From Antiquaquibacter metalliresistens (GTDB lineage: Bacteria; Actinomycetota; Actinomycetes; Actinomycetales; Microbacteriaceae): a stretch of 64,000 nucleotides of DNA. The notes under the pieces are model-generated. The model worked only from the letters and a program-made list of their open reading frames with translations. It did not search any database and was not told where the DNA came from. Shown in pieces: positions 16,492 to 25,342 of this stretch; position 1 is the first letter of the stretch; every line of letters begins with the position of its first letter. The stretch is from positions 83,805-147,804 of the forward strand of contig NZ_JARGEM010000007.1 of NCBI RefSeq assembly GCF_029211225.1, given 5' to 3'. The position numbers were made by a program, and so were the translations under genes.

Positions 16492-19197
16492 GTGGCAAAC
16501 CCACGCGTGCACGAGATCGCATCCGAACTCGGCATCGAATCGAAGACCGTCCTTGAGAAGCTCAAGGACATGGGCGAGTTCGTCAAGGGCCCGTCCTCGA
16601 GCGTCGCACCGCCGGTTGCTCGCAAGGTGAAGGCCGCCCTCGAGGCCGAGGGCATCAAGCCCGCCCCGGCCCCCGAGAAGCCGAAGGCCGCACCGAAGCC
16701 GCCCGCACCCAAGCCGCCCGTGCCCGCAGCACCCGCCGCCGAGCCGCAGCAGCAGGAGGAACCGGCCGCTCCCGCGCCACTGACCGTCGCCGAGCGACAG
16801 GCCGCCGCGCAGGCCGCCGCCGCGGCTCCGACGCCCACCGCTGGAACCGACAGCGCCCCCGCGAGCCCCGCGGGCATCCCGCGTCCGGGCCAGCCGCGTC
16901 CCGGCAACAACCCGTTCAGCTCGAACCAGGGCATGGGGCGTCCCGGCATCCCGCGTCCCGGCAACAACCCGTTCACCTCGAACCAGGGCATGGGGCGCCC
17001 GACCCCGGGTTCCATCCCGCGTCCCGGCGCGCCGCGCCCCGGTGGTCCCGGTCAGGGACCGCGCCCCGGCGGCTTCGGACAGCGTCCGGGTGGTCCCGGC
17101 GGCAACTTCCAGCAGCGCCCGGGTGGTCCCGGCCGTCCCGCCGGTGCGGGCGGAGGCTTCCGCCCCGGTGGTGCGCCCGGCAGCAACTTCGGTCCGAACC
17201 GGCCCCCGGCCGGTGGCGGCGGTCGCGGTCGCGGCCCCGGTGGCGGTACCGCCGGCGCCTTCGGTCGCGGCGGTGGCAAGAGCAAGGCCCGCAAGTCGAA
17301 GCGTACGAAGCGCGCCGAGTTCGAGATGCGGGAGGCCCCGTCGCTCGGCGGCGTGAGCGTTCCCCGCGGCGACGGCAAGACGGTCATCCGTCTGCGCCGT
17401 GGTGCCTCGATCACCGACCTCGCCGACAAGCTGGAGACGCTGACCAACTTCACGGTCATGCCCGGAAGCCTCGTCACGGCGCTGTTCCACCTCGGTGAGA
17501 TGGCGACCGCGACGGAGTCCCTGGATGACGCGACCTTCGCCATCCTCGGCGAGGAGCTCGGCTACCAGATCCAGATCGTCAGCCCCGAGGACGAGGACAA
17601 GGAGCTCCTCGCGGGCTTCGACCTCGACCTGGAGCAGGAGCTCGAGGACGAGTCCGACGAGGACCTCGAGATCCGCCCGCCGGTGGTCACCGTCATGGGT
17701 CACGTCGACCACGGTAAGACCCGGCTGCTCGACGCGATCCGCAAGGCGAACGTCGCGGCCGGCGAAGCCGGAGGCATCACCCAGCACATCGGTGCCTACC
17801 AGGTGTGGACCGAGCACGAGGGCATCGAGCGCGCGATCACCTTCATCGACACCCCCGGTCACGAGGCGTTCACCGCTATGCGTGCCCGTGGTGCGCAGGT
17901 GACCGACCTCGCGATCCTCGTGGTCGCCGCCGACGACGGCATCATGCCGCAGACGGTGGAGGCGCTCAACCACGCCCAGGCCGCCGGTGTGCCGATCGTG
18001 GTCGCGGTCAACAAGATCGACAAGGAGGGGGCGAACCCCGCCAAGGTGCGTCAGCAGCTCACGGAGTTCGGCCTCGTCGCCGAGGAGTACGGTGGCGACA
18101 CCCTGTTCGTGGATGTCTCGGCGCTGACCCTCAAGGGCATCGACGAGCTGCTCGACGCCGTGCTCCTGACCGCGGATGCCGGGCTCGACCTGCGCTCGAA
18201 CCCCAACAAGGCCGCGCGCGGTGTCGCCATCGAGGCGAAGCTCGACAAGGGGCGTGGCGCGGTCGCGACCGTGCTCATCCAGTCGGGAACACTGCGAGTC
18301 GGCGACGCCATCGTCGCGGGCACGGCCTACGGTCGCGTCCGGGCGATGCACGACGAGAACGGCGATCTGGTCGAGGAGGCCTACCCGTCGCGTCCCGTGC
18401 AGGTGCAGGGCCTCTCGAGCGTTCCGCGCGCCGGTGACACCTTCCTCGTCACGGACGAGGACCGCACCGCGCGTCAGATCGCGGAGAAGCGCGAGGCCGT
18501 CGAGCGCAACGCCCAGCTGGCCAAGGCCCGCAAGCGCATCTCGCTCGAGGACTTCACCCGTTCGCTCGCGGAGGGCAAGGTCGATTCGCTCAACCTCATC
18601 ATCAAGGGTGACGTCTCCGGTGCCGTCGAGGCGCTCGAGGAGGCACTGCTCAAGATCGAGGTCGACGACAGCGTTCAGCTGCGCATCCTGCACCGCGGTG
18701 TTGGTGCGGTCACGGAGTCGGACATCGACCTCGCGACCATCGACAACGCGATCGTCATCGGGTTCAACGTGCGACCGGACGTCAAGGCTCGCGAGCGGGC
18801 TGCTCGCGAGGGCATCGACGTGCGCTTCTACTCGGTGATCTACGCCGCGCTCGAGGACATCGAGAACTCGCTCAAGGGCATGCTCAAGCCCGAGTTCGAA
18901 GAGGTGCAGTCGGGTGTCGCCGAGATCCGCGAGGTGTTCCGTTCCTCCAAGTTCGGCAACATCGCCGGTGTCATCGTGCGCTCCGGCACGATCACGCGTA
19001 ATGCGCGTGCTCGTGTCATCCGTGACGGTGTGGTGGTCGGCGACAACCTCGCCATCGAGTCCCTGCGCCGGTTCAAGGACGACGTCACCGAGGTGCGCAC
19101 GGACTTCGAGGCCGGTATCGGTCTCGGCAAGTTCAACGACATCCAGATCGGCGACGAGATCGAGACGATCGAGATGAAGGAGAAGCCCCGCGTCTAG
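16492..19197 (+). CDS. infB: Translation initiation factor IF-2
   Basis: GTPase that delivers fMet-tRNA to the ribosome. The 901-aa product has an N-terminal IF2_N region, a long Pro/Gly/Arg-rich linker (about 60-265) with a repeated 19-residue unit, a second IF2_N domain, and the G domain with GHVDHGKT (403-410), DTPGHEA and NKID. Domains II-IV follow and end with [16 protein letters not shown] start with AGGAG 5 nt upstream. The disordered linker explains the size. Confidence 0.97.
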   Translation: MANPRVHEIASELGIESKTVLEKLKDMGEFVKGPSSSVAPPVARKVKAALEAEGIKPAPAPEKPKAAPKPPAPKPPVPAAPAAEPQQQEEPAAPAPLTVAERQAAAQAAAAAPTPTAGTDSAPASPAGIPRPGQPRPGNNPFSSNQGMGRPGIPRPGNNPFTSNQGMGRPTPGSIPRPGAPRPGGPGQGPRPGGFGQRPGGPGGNFQQRPGGPGRPAGAGGGFRPGGAPGSNFGPNRPPAGGGGRGRGPGGGTAGAFGRGGGKSKARKSKRTKRAEFEMREAPSLGGVSVPRGDGKTVIRLRRGASITDLADKLETLTNFTVMPGSLVTALFHLGEMATATESLDDATFAILGEELGYQIQIVSPEDEDKELLAGFDLDLEQELEDESDEDLEIRPPVVTVMGHVDHGKTRLLDAIRKANVAAGEAGGITQHIGAYQVWTEHEGIERAITFIDTPGHEAFTAMRARGAQVTDLAILVVAADDGIMPQTVEALNHAQAAGVPIVVAVNKIDKEGANPAKVRQQLTEFGLVAEEYGGDTLFVDVSALTLKGIDELLDAVLLTADAGLDLRSNPNKAARGVAIEAKLDKGRGAVATVLIQSGTLRVGDAIVAGTAYGRVRAMHDENGDLVEEAYPSRPVQVQGLSSVPRAGDTFLVTDEDRTARQIAEKREAVERNAQLAKARKRISLEDFTRSLAEGKVDSLNLIIKGDVSGAVEALEEALLKIEVDDSVQLRILHRGVGAVTESDIDLATIDNAIVIGFNVRPDVKARERAAREGIDVRFYSVIYAALEDIENSLKGMLKPEFEEVQSGVAEIREVFRSSKFGNIAGVIVRSGTITRNARARVIRDGVVVGDNLAIESLRRFKDDVTEVRTDFEAGIGLGKFNDIQIGDEIETIEMKEKPRV
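16894..16997 (+). repeat. infB: Two-copy tandem repeat inside the infB linker
   Basis: Two nearly identical 47-nt segments (16894-16940 and 16951-16997) are offset by 57 nt, encoding a 19-residue unit with core [17 protein letters not shown] and a single Ser/Thr difference. This is probably a slippage or unequal-crossover duplication in a disordered linker. Confidence 0.85.
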
Positions 19198-19207
19198 TAC
19201 GTGGGTC

Positions 19208-19285
19208 GGTGGAGTTTCGATCCTCGGCACGGAAACAAGGGGCCCCTACCCCGACTTTTCCTTAGCCGAGGATCGAAACTCCACC
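19208..19285. repeat. Perfect 21-bp inverted repeat between infB and rbfA
   Basis: Arms 19208-19228 and 19265-19285 are exact reverse complements over 21 bp, separated by a 36-nt loop that itself contains the palindrome GGGGCCCC. There is no T-run after the right arm, so it is not a classic terminator. It could be a dispersed palindromic element, or an RNA hairpin separating infB from rbfA expression. Confidence 0.8.
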
Positions 19286-19356
19286 TCCAGCCTTACCGTG
19301 TCGCGGGAGTGGCGCGGTGATCGAGCGAAGTCGAGATCAAGCAAAGGGAGCAGAGC

Positions 19357-19797
19357 ATGGCTGACGGATCGCGGGCCGCGAAGATGGCCGACCGTATCAA
19401 GGTGATCATCGCCAAGACGCTCGAGCGCGGGGTCAAGGACCCGCGCCTGGGCTTCGTGACGATCACCGATGTCCGGGTCACCGGCGACCTGCAGCATGCC
19501 TCCGTGTTCTACACGGTCTACGGCTCCGACGAGGAACGCGCCGACACCGCTGCGGCCTTGAAGTCGGCGACCGGGATGCTGCGCAGCGAGGTGGGCAAGA
19601 ACATCACCGCGCGGCTGACGCCCTCCCTCGAGTTCATCCCGGACGGCATCCCGGAGAACGCGGCGCTCATCGACTCGCTGCTCACCGAGGCGCAAGCCCG
19701 TGACGCCGAGGTCGAACGGCTCAAGAGCACCGCGCAGTACGCGGGCGACGAAGACCCCTACGTCAAGCCGCGCGTGATCGAGGACGACGAGGACTGA
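19357..19797 (+). CDS. rbfA: Ribosome-binding factor A
   Basis: 30S subunit maturation factor, 146 aa, with a KH-like fold. It starts with the family pattern RAAKMADRIKVIIAKTLER, continues with VTITDVRVTGDLQHASVFYTV and has the conserved TPSLEFIPDGIPENA motif before an acidic tail. The ATG at 19357 is preceded by an AAAGGGAG site. Normally followed by truB; here a 3.8-kb group of repair and other genes intervenes. Confidence 0.95.
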   Translation: MADGSRAAKMADRIKVIIAKTLERGVKDPRLGFVTITDVRVTGDLQHASVFYTVYGSDEERADTAAALKSATGMLRSEVGKNITARLTPSLEFIPDGIPENAALIDSLLTEAQARDAEVERLKSTAQYAGDEDPYVKPRVIEDDED

Positions 19798-19803
19798 TCC
19801 GCT

Positions 19804-19986
19804 CTACACCTCGGAGGGAATCGCGATCCAGAACGCGATGTAGAGCACGAGCCCAACGCCCGTGAACACCACCGCTGCGGCCGTGACGACGCGCACGAGC
19901 GTCACGTCCCAGTCGAAGCGGTTGGCGATGGCCAGGCACACTCCGCCGAGCACGCGGCCGGTGCGGGGTCGCACGAGGATACTCAT
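19804..19986 (-). CDS. PspC-domain small membrane protein
   Basis: A 60-aa single-domain protein with the PspC pattern RTGRVLGGVCLAIANRFDWD followed by hydrophobic segments, the second ending LYIAFWIAIPSEV. PspC domains occur in phage-shock and envelope-stress membrane proteins; this minimal stand-alone form has no visible enzymatic part. TAGCCT lies 6 nt upstream of its ATG and overlaps the 3' end of the neighbouring glycosylase gene. Confidence 0.85.
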   Translation of the reverse strand: MSILVRPRTGRVLGGVCLAIANRFDWDVTLVRVVTAAAVVFTGVGLVLYIAFWIAIPSEV

Positions 19987-19992
19987 GTCTCG

Positions 19993-19998
19993 AGGCTA
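19993..19998 (-). promoter_or_regulatory. Candidate -10 box of the PspC gene (leaderless)
   Basis: On the minus strand TAGCCT ends 6 nt before the ATG at 19986. It contains the stop codon of the upstream glycosylase gene. Confidence 0.45.
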
Positions 19999-20904
19999 CT
20001 TCAGCAGCCGCGACAGCACACGATCGGCGAGCGGCTTGCCGCCCGTCTGACACGTCGGGCAGTACTGCAGGGCCGAGTCGGCGAACGTCACCTGCAGCAC
20101 GGTGTCACCGCACACCGGGCACGGTTGGCCGGCTCGCCCGTGCACGCGAAGGTTCGACTTCTTCTCCGCCTTGAGCTCGGATGCCGCAAGCCCCTCCGCG
20201 CGCGCGATCGCCCCGCGCAGCGTCTCCTGGATCGCCTCGTAGAGCCGATCGATCTCCTCATCGTTCATCGCCGCAGGCTTGTACGGCGACATGCGCGCGA
20301 CGTGCAGGATCTCGTCGGAGTAGGCGTTGCCGATCCCGGCGATGATGCCCTGATTGCGCAGCACGCCCTTGATCTGTGCGCGGCCCTGTTTCGACAGGAT
20401 GTCGGCGAGCACGTCGCGTGTGAATCCGGGCTCGAGCGGTTCCGGGCCGAGCCGCGCGATGCCGGGAACCTCGGCCGCCTCGTGCACCACGTACAGGGCG
20501 AGCGACTTCTTCGCGCCCGCCTCGGTCACGTCGAATCCGCTGCCGTCGCCGACGGGTTCGCCGTCGTCACCGCGGGTGCCGCGCAGCACCAGGCGGGCGG
20601 CGATGGGGCCTTTGCCCGGGCGTCCGGTGCCGTGCGGCGCGGCATCCCGCCAGCGGATCCAGCCTGCGCGGGCCAGGTGCATGATCAAGTGCAGCTCGTC
20701 GTGCTCGGGGGAGGCGCACACGATGTCGAGGAACTTGCCGTGGCGGGTGACGTCGGTGACGGTGCATCCGTGCACTGCGGAGACCGGCGGATCGAAGGTC
20801 TTGAGCGCCGCGAACGACAGCAGATCGAGGCCCTCGATCACCCGCCCGGCCAGCCGCGAGCGCAGGTCGGCCGCGAGGGCGGTGACCTCGGGCAGCTCGG
20901 GCAT
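19996..20904 (-). CDS. Fpg/Nei-family DNA glycosylase/AP lyase
   Basis: Base-excision repair enzyme that removes oxidised bases. The 302-aa product begins MPELPEV, exposing catalytic Pro2 and Glu3; an earlier in-frame start would bury them, so the ATG at 20904 is chosen. The conserved lysine is in TRHGKFLDIV. A helix-two-turn-helix with GIIAGIGNAYSDEILH (about 185-200) and a C-terminal zinc finger CPVCG...CPTC are present. Whether it prefers 8-oxoG (Fpg) or pyrimidines (Nei) cannot be settled by eye. mutY, on the same strand upstream, belongs to the same oxidised-guanine defence. Confidence 0.9.
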   Translation of the reverse strand: MPELPEVTALAADLRSRLAGRVIEGLDLLSFAALKTFDPPVSAVHGCTVTDVTRHGKFLDIVCASPEHDELHLIMHLARAGWIRWRDAAPHGTGRPGKGPIAARLVLRGTRGDDGEPVGDGSGFDVTEAGAKKSLALYVVHEAAEVPGIARLGPEPLEPGFTRDVLADILSKQGRAQIKGVLRNQGIIAGIGNAYSDEILHVARMSPYKPAAMNDEEIDRLYEAIQETLRGAIARAEGLAASELKAEKKSNLRVHGRAGQPCPVCGDTVLQVTFADSALQYCPTCQTGGKPLADRVLSRLLK

Positions 20905-21109
20905 GGAACAATTCTGAGCCGCAACCACCGACGGCGCACTCACGTGTATACCAGCACGTCACTGCAGTGTGCACCCCAGCACGTCACCGCAGTGTGCGCA
21001 CCTGCACGGATTCGGGGCGACACACCGCCCAGACGCGGCGACACGCCAGCACCGCGCCGGAATCCGTGCACGACGGCACGCTGGGCGTCGGGAGACCGCG
21101 CGCGTGGGC
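20905..21109. other. Repeat-containing gap between mutY and the Fpg/Nei gene
   Basis: Holds CAGAAT (20911-20916, minus strand), a -10-like box 6 nt before the glycosylase ATG; two imperfect tandem copies of a ~24-nt unit starting CCAGCACGTCAC (20951 and 20976), the first containing the palindrome CACTGCAGTG; and an 11-bp perfect inverted repeat, TGCACGGATTC (21003-21013) with GAATCCGTGCA (21060-21070). No gene is seen. Confidence 0.6.
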
Positions 21110-21979
21110 TCAGTCGCGGGGCAGCTCGTATCCGTCGTCGACCGCGACGGCGAGGCCGTCCGCGAGCAGTCCGGCGAGGGCGCGCTCGCGCTGCTCGGCG
21201 TCCGGCCAGAGCGACGCGAGCTCCTCACCGGTGACGGGGATGTCGCTGCCCCGCAGCGCGCGCAGGAGCACGCCGCGCACCTGCCGGTCCGAACCCTCGA
21301 ACCGCGGCTGGCGCGCGGAGCGCGGCCCCTCGTACGGCGCATACCCGTCGAGCCGCCACCGGCACGCCTCGGCGATGGGACACACCTCGCAGCGCGGGGC
21401 CCGCGCGGTGCAGACGATGGCGCCGAGCTCCATGACGGCCGCGTTGAAGAGGCGGGCATCCGCTGGATCCTCGGGGAGCAGTGCGTTCATCGCCGCCAGA
21501 TCGCGGCGGGTCGAGGGCGGACCCGCCTCGCCCTGCCCGAGCACAGCGCGGGCGATGACGCGTCGCACGTTGGTGTCGACCACCGGCACGCGCACGCCGT
21601 AGGCGAACGCGGCGACGGCGCGTGCCGTGTAGTCGCCGATGCCGGGCAGGGCGAGCAGCTCGTCGACGTCGTGCGGCACCACGCCGTCGTGCCGGTCGGC
21701 GATCGCGGTCGCGGCGGCGTGCAATCGCAGCGCGCGGCGCGGATAGCCCAACCGGTCCCACGCGCGCACCGCATCACCGGGCGGCGACGCGGCGAGCGCG
21801 GTCGGGGTCGGCCAGCGCTCGAGCCAGGCCGCCAGCCGCGGGATCACGCGGTCGACCTGCGTCTGCTGGAGCATGATCTCGCTGACCAGGATGCCCCACG
21901 CGCCGAAGCCGGCCCGTCGCCACGGCAGGTCCCTGGCGTTGCCGCGGAACCATTCGTTGACGGTCGCGGCGATTCCCAC
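21110..21979 (-). CDS. mutY: A/G-specific adenine glycosylase MutY
   Basis: Removes adenine mispaired with 8-oxoguanine. The 289-aa product has WILVSEIMLQQTQ-like catalytic region (here GILVSEIMLQQTQVDRV), the helix-hairpin-helix LPGIGDYTARAVAAFAYG with catalytic Asp in VVDTNVRRV, and iron-sulfur cysteines in APRCEVCPIAEAC. It is shorter than the E. coli enzyme because the C-terminal NUDT1-like domain is reduced. The GTG start at 21979 has TAGGTT 6 nt upstream on the minus strand. Confidence 0.94.
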   Translation of the reverse strand: MGIAATVNEWFRGNARDLPWRRAGFGAWGILVSEIMLQQTQVDRVIPRLAAWLERWPTPTALAASPPGDAVRAWDRLGYPRRALRLHAAATAIADRHDGVVPHDVDELLALPGIGDYTARAVAAFAYGVRVPVVDTNVRRVIARAVLGQGEAGPPSTRRDLAAMNALLPEDPADARLFNAAVMELGAIVCTARAPRCEVCPIAEACRWRLDGYAPYEGPRSARQPRFEGSDRQVRGVLLRALRGSDIPVTGEELASLWPDAEQRERALAGLLADGLAVAVDDGYELPRD

Positions 21980-21985
21980 CCGTCA

Positions 21986-21995
21986 AACCTAGACT
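21986..21995. promoter_or_regulatory. Overlapping divergent -10 boxes of mutY and the kinase-like gene
   Basis: TAGACT (21990-21995, plus) ends 6 nt before the ATG at 22002, and TAGGTT (minus strand, 21986-21991) ends 6 nt before the GTG at 21979. The two boxes share 2 bp, so the two promoters can hardly be used at once. Confidence 0.55.
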
Positions 21996-22001
21996 GAGGC
22001 C

Positions 22002-22658
22002 ATGGCGGTCATGACCCTCGAGCGACGCGACCTGCTCGACGCGCTCTCCGACGAGTTCCTCGCCAATTACGCGCGCGGTCGAACCATGATCGCGATCGAT
22101 GGCCTGGATGGCGCGGGCAAGACCCGCTTCGCGGACGACTTCGCGCAGCGGCTCGGGCGCAACGGCCACGCGGTGTTCCGCGCTTCGATCGACGGATTCC
22201 ACCGCCCGCGCGCCGAACGCCACGCCCGCGGCGTGGACTCGCCGATCGGGTACTACGAGGACTCCTTCGACTACGACCTGTTCCGCCGCGTACTGATCGA
22301 GCCGTTCCGCATGGCCGGGAGCGCCGGCTTCGTGACCGCCGCCTTCGATCTCGCGCGGGACACCCCGGTCGAGATGGAGTGGACGACTGGCCCGCAGGAT
22401 GCGACCCTCGTCGTCGACGGGGTCTTTCTCAATCGTCCGGAGCTGCGCGGGCTGTGGAACTGGTCGGTCTGGCTCGAGGTGCCGGTCGAGGTAGCGGATG
22501 CCCGCCTGATCGCCCGCGACGGCCGCGGCCTCACCGCCCGCTACCTCGGCGGGCAGGAGCTGTATCTCGCGCAGGCGCGACCGCGGGTGGCGGCATCCGT
22601 GATCGTGGACAACACCGACCCCGACCGACCGTTCAGGCAGTTCGCAGACTCGTGCTGA
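22002..22658 (+). CDS. Uridine kinase-like P-loop NTPase
   Basis: Cytoplasmic P-loop kinase-like protein of 218 aa. Walker A is DGLDGAGKTRFAD near 33-45, followed by the uridine-kinase-like SIDGFHRPRAERH and a conserved GYYEDSFDY segment. A substrate-side LIARDGRGLTARYLGGQELY region follows. Many actinobacterial homologues are labelled uridine kinase, but phosphorylated substrate is not proven. Its 3' end overlaps the convergent reductase gene by 26 nt. Confidence 0.8.
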   Translation: MAVMTLERRDLLDALSDEFLANYARGRTMIAIDGLDGAGKTRFADDFAQRLGRNGHAVFRASIDGFHRPRAERHARGVDSPIGYYEDSFDYDLFRRVLIEPFRMAGSAGFVTAAFDLARDTPVEMEWTTGPQDATLVVDGVFLNRPELRGLWNWSVWLEVPVEVADARLIARDGRGLTARYLGGQELYLAQARPRVAASVIVDNTDPDRPFRQFADSC

Positions 22659-23631
22659 CCGCCTCGGGCGTCAGGAACTCGCCAGTGCGCTCCACCTCGT
22701 GCACCAACCGCACCATCGCCGCGTTCACCGGAGCGGTGCGGCCGATGGCCTCTGCGGCGCGGACCACGGCGCCGTTGAGGAAGTCGATCTCGGTCGGCTG
22801 ACCCCGCCGCACGCTCTGCAGCGTCGATCCGGGATTGGGCACCGGGCCGATGCTGCGTCGCATGAGCACCGGCAGCAGCTGTCCCAGCCACAACGGAGAA
22901 GCCGCAGCGAAGCGCACGATCGCCTGACTGAGGCCCTGCAGCTGCTCGAAACGCACACCGCTGGCGAGTCCGATGCGGGCGTTCTCCCGGATGCTCGCCG
23001 TCATGATCCGCCGCAGCGCACCGATGCCGATCACCTCCTGCACGCTCAGTCCCGTGATGGCGGGCAGCGCGTTGACCTGGTTGATGATGAGCTTCGACCA
23101 CTGCGCGCCGCGGAAGTTCGGCAGCACCACCGTGGGCAGCGCCTCGCCGAGCACGCGTGCCGCGTACCGTGCCGGCACGTCGTCGGCGCCCTCCTCGACG
23201 CCGAGGTAGAGCCGCCCGGGCGTGGTGACGACGATCTCGCCGGGGGAGAGGAACGACGACGCGAAGACCGCGAGGCCGCCGACGATGTCCGAACGCGGCG
23301 CCGCGGCCCTCGCGTTCGGGATCGCGTCCAGACCGTTCTGGATGACGACGACGGGCACGCCGCGCAGCAGCGCGAGGTTCTCCCGGATCGCCGCGACGGC
23401 ATCCTGCGCCTTGGTGGTCACGAGCACGAGTCGCGGCGCGCGCTCGAGGCGCGCATTGGCGGTGACGGCGGCGACGTGGTCGACCCAGCCCCCGCTCAGC
23501 CGGATGCCGTGCTCGCGAATCGCCGTGAGGTGCGCCCCGCGCGCGGTGACCTCGACCTCGTGTCCGGCACGGTCGAGCAGTGCCGCGATCGCGCCCCCGA
23601 CGGCCCCTGCCCCGATGACGCCGATCCGCAT
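22633..23631 (-). CDS. Ketopantoate reductase family (PanE/ApbA) NADP-dependent reductase
   Basis: 332-aa oxidoreductase. It begins with the Rossmann motif MRIGVIGAGAVGGAIAALL (GxGxxG), contains VVIQNGLDAIPN and the conserved NQVNALPAITGLSV region with the lysine in WSKLIINQ; the C-terminal helical domain is complete. PanE makes pantoate for CoA synthesis, but family members also act on other 2-ketoacids, and no other pantothenate gene is nearby. On the minus strand CATGCT, 6 nt upstream, overlaps the truB -10 box. Confidence 0.85.
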   Translation of the reverse strand: MRIGVIGAGAVGGAIAALLDRAGHEVEVTARGAHLTAIREHGIRLSGGWVDHVAAVTANARLERAPRLVLVTTKAQDAVAAIRENLALLRGVPVVVIQNGLDAIPNARAAAPRSDIVGGLAVFASSFLSPGEIVVTTPGRLYLGVEEGADDVPARYAARVLGEALPTVVLPNFRGAQWSKLIINQVNALPAITGLSVQEVIGIGALRRIMTASIRENARIGLASGVRFEQLQGLSQAIVRFAAASPLWLGQLLPVLMRRSIGPVPNPGSTLQSVRRGQPTEIDFLNGAVVRAAEAIGRTAPVNAAMVRLVHEVERTGEFLTPEAVSTSLRTA

Positions 23632-23636
23632 GGCTC

Positions 23637-23643
23637 TAGCATG
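23637..23643. promoter_or_regulatory. Overlapping divergent -10 boxes of truB and the reductase gene
   Basis: TAGCAT (23637-23642, plus) ends 6 nt before truB; the minus-strand CATGCT (23638-23643) ends 6 nt before the reductase ATG. The two boxes overlap by 5 bp. Confidence 0.5.
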
Positions 23644-23648
23644 GCATC

Positions 23649-24533
23649 ATGAGCGGCACGACCAGCGGAATCCTGCTCGTCGACAAGCCGGGGGGCATGA
23701 CGAGCCACGACGTGGTCTCGCGCACCCGCAAGGCGCTGGACACCCGCAAGGTCGGCCACGCCGGAACGCTCGATCCGATGGCCACGGGCCTGCTTATCCT
23801 CGGTGCCAACAGCTCCACGCGGTTGCTGACCTATCTGGTCGGTCTCGACAAGCAGTACCTCGCCACGATCCGGCTCGGCGCGGGCTCCACGACCGACGAC
23901 GCCGAGGGTGAGCTCGGGGCCCGCGCGGATGCCGCGGCCCTGGCCCGGGTGACCGACGAGGCCATCGCCACCGCCGTCACCGCGCTGACCGGTCCCATCC
24001 TCCAGCGACCGAGCGCGGTGAGCGCCATCAAGGTCGACGGCCGTCGCGCCTACGCCCTGGTGCGTGCCGGCGAGGAGGTCGTGCTGCCCGAACGCCCGGT
24101 CACGATCTCGGCGTTCGACGTGCTCGCGGTGCGCCGCGGCGAGTGGATCGACGTCGATGTCAGGGTGGACTGCAGTTCCGGCACCTATGTGCGCGCCCTG
24201 GCTCGCGACCTGGGCGACGCGCTGGGAGTCGGCGGGCACCTGACGGCGCTGCGGCGCACTCGTGTCGGGCCGTTCCGCGTCGAGGACGCGACGGCACCGG
24301 GGGAGCCCGAGTTGCATCCGCCGGCCGAGATCGCCGCGCGACTGCTTCCGGTGGCCCGCCTCGACGAGCAGGCGGCCGCGGATCTGGCCAACGGCAAGCG
24401 TGTTCCGCTCGACGGCGAGGGCGGCCCGATCGCTGCCGTCGCCCCGGACGGGCGACTCGTCGGCCTCGTCGAGGTCGCGGGCGGGCGGGCGCGGGTGCTC
24501 GTGAACTTTCCAACGGATGAGGTGTCGGCATGA
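23649..24533 (+). CDS. truB: tRNA pseudouridine(55) synthase
   Basis: Makes pseudouridine 55 in the T-loop of tRNAs. The 294-aa product has the TruB start GILLVDKPGGMTSHDVV, the catalytic aspartate in GHAGTLDPMATGLL, and the KQYLATIRLG motif. The C-terminal extension ends in a PUA-like region. Part of the split rbfA-truB-ribF group; its stop overlaps the next gene by 4 nt. Confidence 0.95.
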   Translation: MSGTTSGILLVDKPGGMTSHDVVSRTRKALDTRKVGHAGTLDPMATGLLILGANSSTRLLTYLVGLDKQYLATIRLGAGSTTDDAEGELGARADAAALARVTDEAIATAVTALTGPILQRPSAVSAIKVDGRRAYALVRAGEEVVLPERPVTISAFDVLAVRRGEWIDVDVRVDCSSGTYVRALARDLGDALGVGGHLTALRRTRVGPFRVEDATAPGEPELHPPAEIAARLLPVARLDEQAAADLANGKRVPLDGEGGPIAAVAPDGRLVGLVEVAGGRARVLVNFPTDEVSA

Positions 24534-24898
24534 TCGAGTGGTTCCAGTGGGTGCAGATCGCGGTCGCGGTGGCGGCGGGGCTGCTGTGCGTGATCGCGGG
24601 ACTCCTCGGCCGGGTGCCGAACGACCTCACGATCGGGGCGACGCTGCTGGTGGAGCTGCTGATCGTCATCCAGCTGATCGTCGCGCTCGTCGCGCCGCTG
24701 TTCGGCAACTGGCCGACCGGAGACGGGCTCGAGTTCTGGGTCTACCTCGGCTCGGCGGTGCTGGTGCCCGCGGCGGGCGTCTTCTGGGCGCTTGTCGACC
24801 GCTCGCGCTGGAGCACGGTGGTGCTCGGCGTCGCGTGTCTGGCCATCGCGGTGATGGTCTACCGCATGGGCCAGATCTGGTTCGTGCAGGGCGCCTGA
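24530..24898 (+). CDS. Small integral membrane protein (four segments)
   Basis: Unknown 122-aa protein with about four hydrophobic helices (near 7-27, 36-57, 68-90 and 97-113) and short charged loops. No motif recognised. It is translationally coupled to truB by a 4-nt overlap, and a GDGLEFWVYLGSAV segment is the most distinctive part. Function unknown. Confidence 0.8.
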   Translation: MIEWFQWVQIAVAVAAGLLCVIAGLLGRVPNDLTIGATLLVELLIVIQLIVALVAPLFGNWPTGDGLEFWVYLGSAVLVPAAGVFWALVDRSRWSTVVLGVACLAIAVMVYRMGQIWFVQGA

Positions 24899-24931
24899 GC
24901 GCACCCCCGAGCTGTCGTAGTCTTGTTCGCG

Positions 24932-25342
24932 ATGCGCGAGAACGGTTCCTCCAGGGCGGTCGGCGTCGGCCGGGTGCTGATCGCCGTCTACGCCGTGCTC
25001 GCCCTCGCGGCGACGGCCCGGTCCTTCGTGCAGATTCTGCGCAGTTTCGACCAGGCGCCGGTGGCGTACACGCTGTCCGCGGTCGCCGCGGTGGTCTACA
25101 TCCTCGCCACGGTCGCCCTGATCCGTCGGGGCTCGCTGTGGTACCGCATCGCGTGGATCACCATCGTGTTCGAGTTCCTCGGCGTGCTCACCGTCGGCGT
25201 GCTGAGCCTCGTCGACCCGCAGCTCTTCCCGGCCGACACTGTGTGGTCGTTCTTCGGCCGCGGGTACCTGTTCATCCCGCTCGTGCTCCCCGTGCTGGGG
25301 ATGCTGTGGCTGGCCCGCACCCGACCGGTTGCGACCGCCTGA
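24932..25342 (+). CDS. Membrane protein of unknown function
   Basis: About 136 aa with four hydrophobic helices and a basic N-terminus. Start at the ATG is preferred over a TTG 9 nt upstream because TAGTCT (24918-24923) would place the transcript start near the ATG. The conserved-looking stretch LWYRIAWITIVFEFLGVL and a VDPQLFPADTVWSFFGRGY loop resemble small membrane proteins often found beside ribF in actinobacteria (from memory). Its TGA overlaps the ribF ATG by one base. Confidence 0.8.
   Translation: MRENGSSRAVGVGRVLIAVYAVLALAATARSFVQILRSFDQAPVAYTLSAVAAVVYILATVALIRRGSLWYRIAWITIVFEFLGVLTVGVLSLVDPQLFPADTVWSFFGRGYLFIPLVLPVLGMLWLARTRPVATA

Noticed and set aside
16477..19230. 917-codon open frame on the minus strand opposite infB
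   Set aside because: It mirrors IF-2 almost exactly and its product is Arg/His/Asp/Leu-rich without motifs; high-GC codon bias keeps the antisense frame open.
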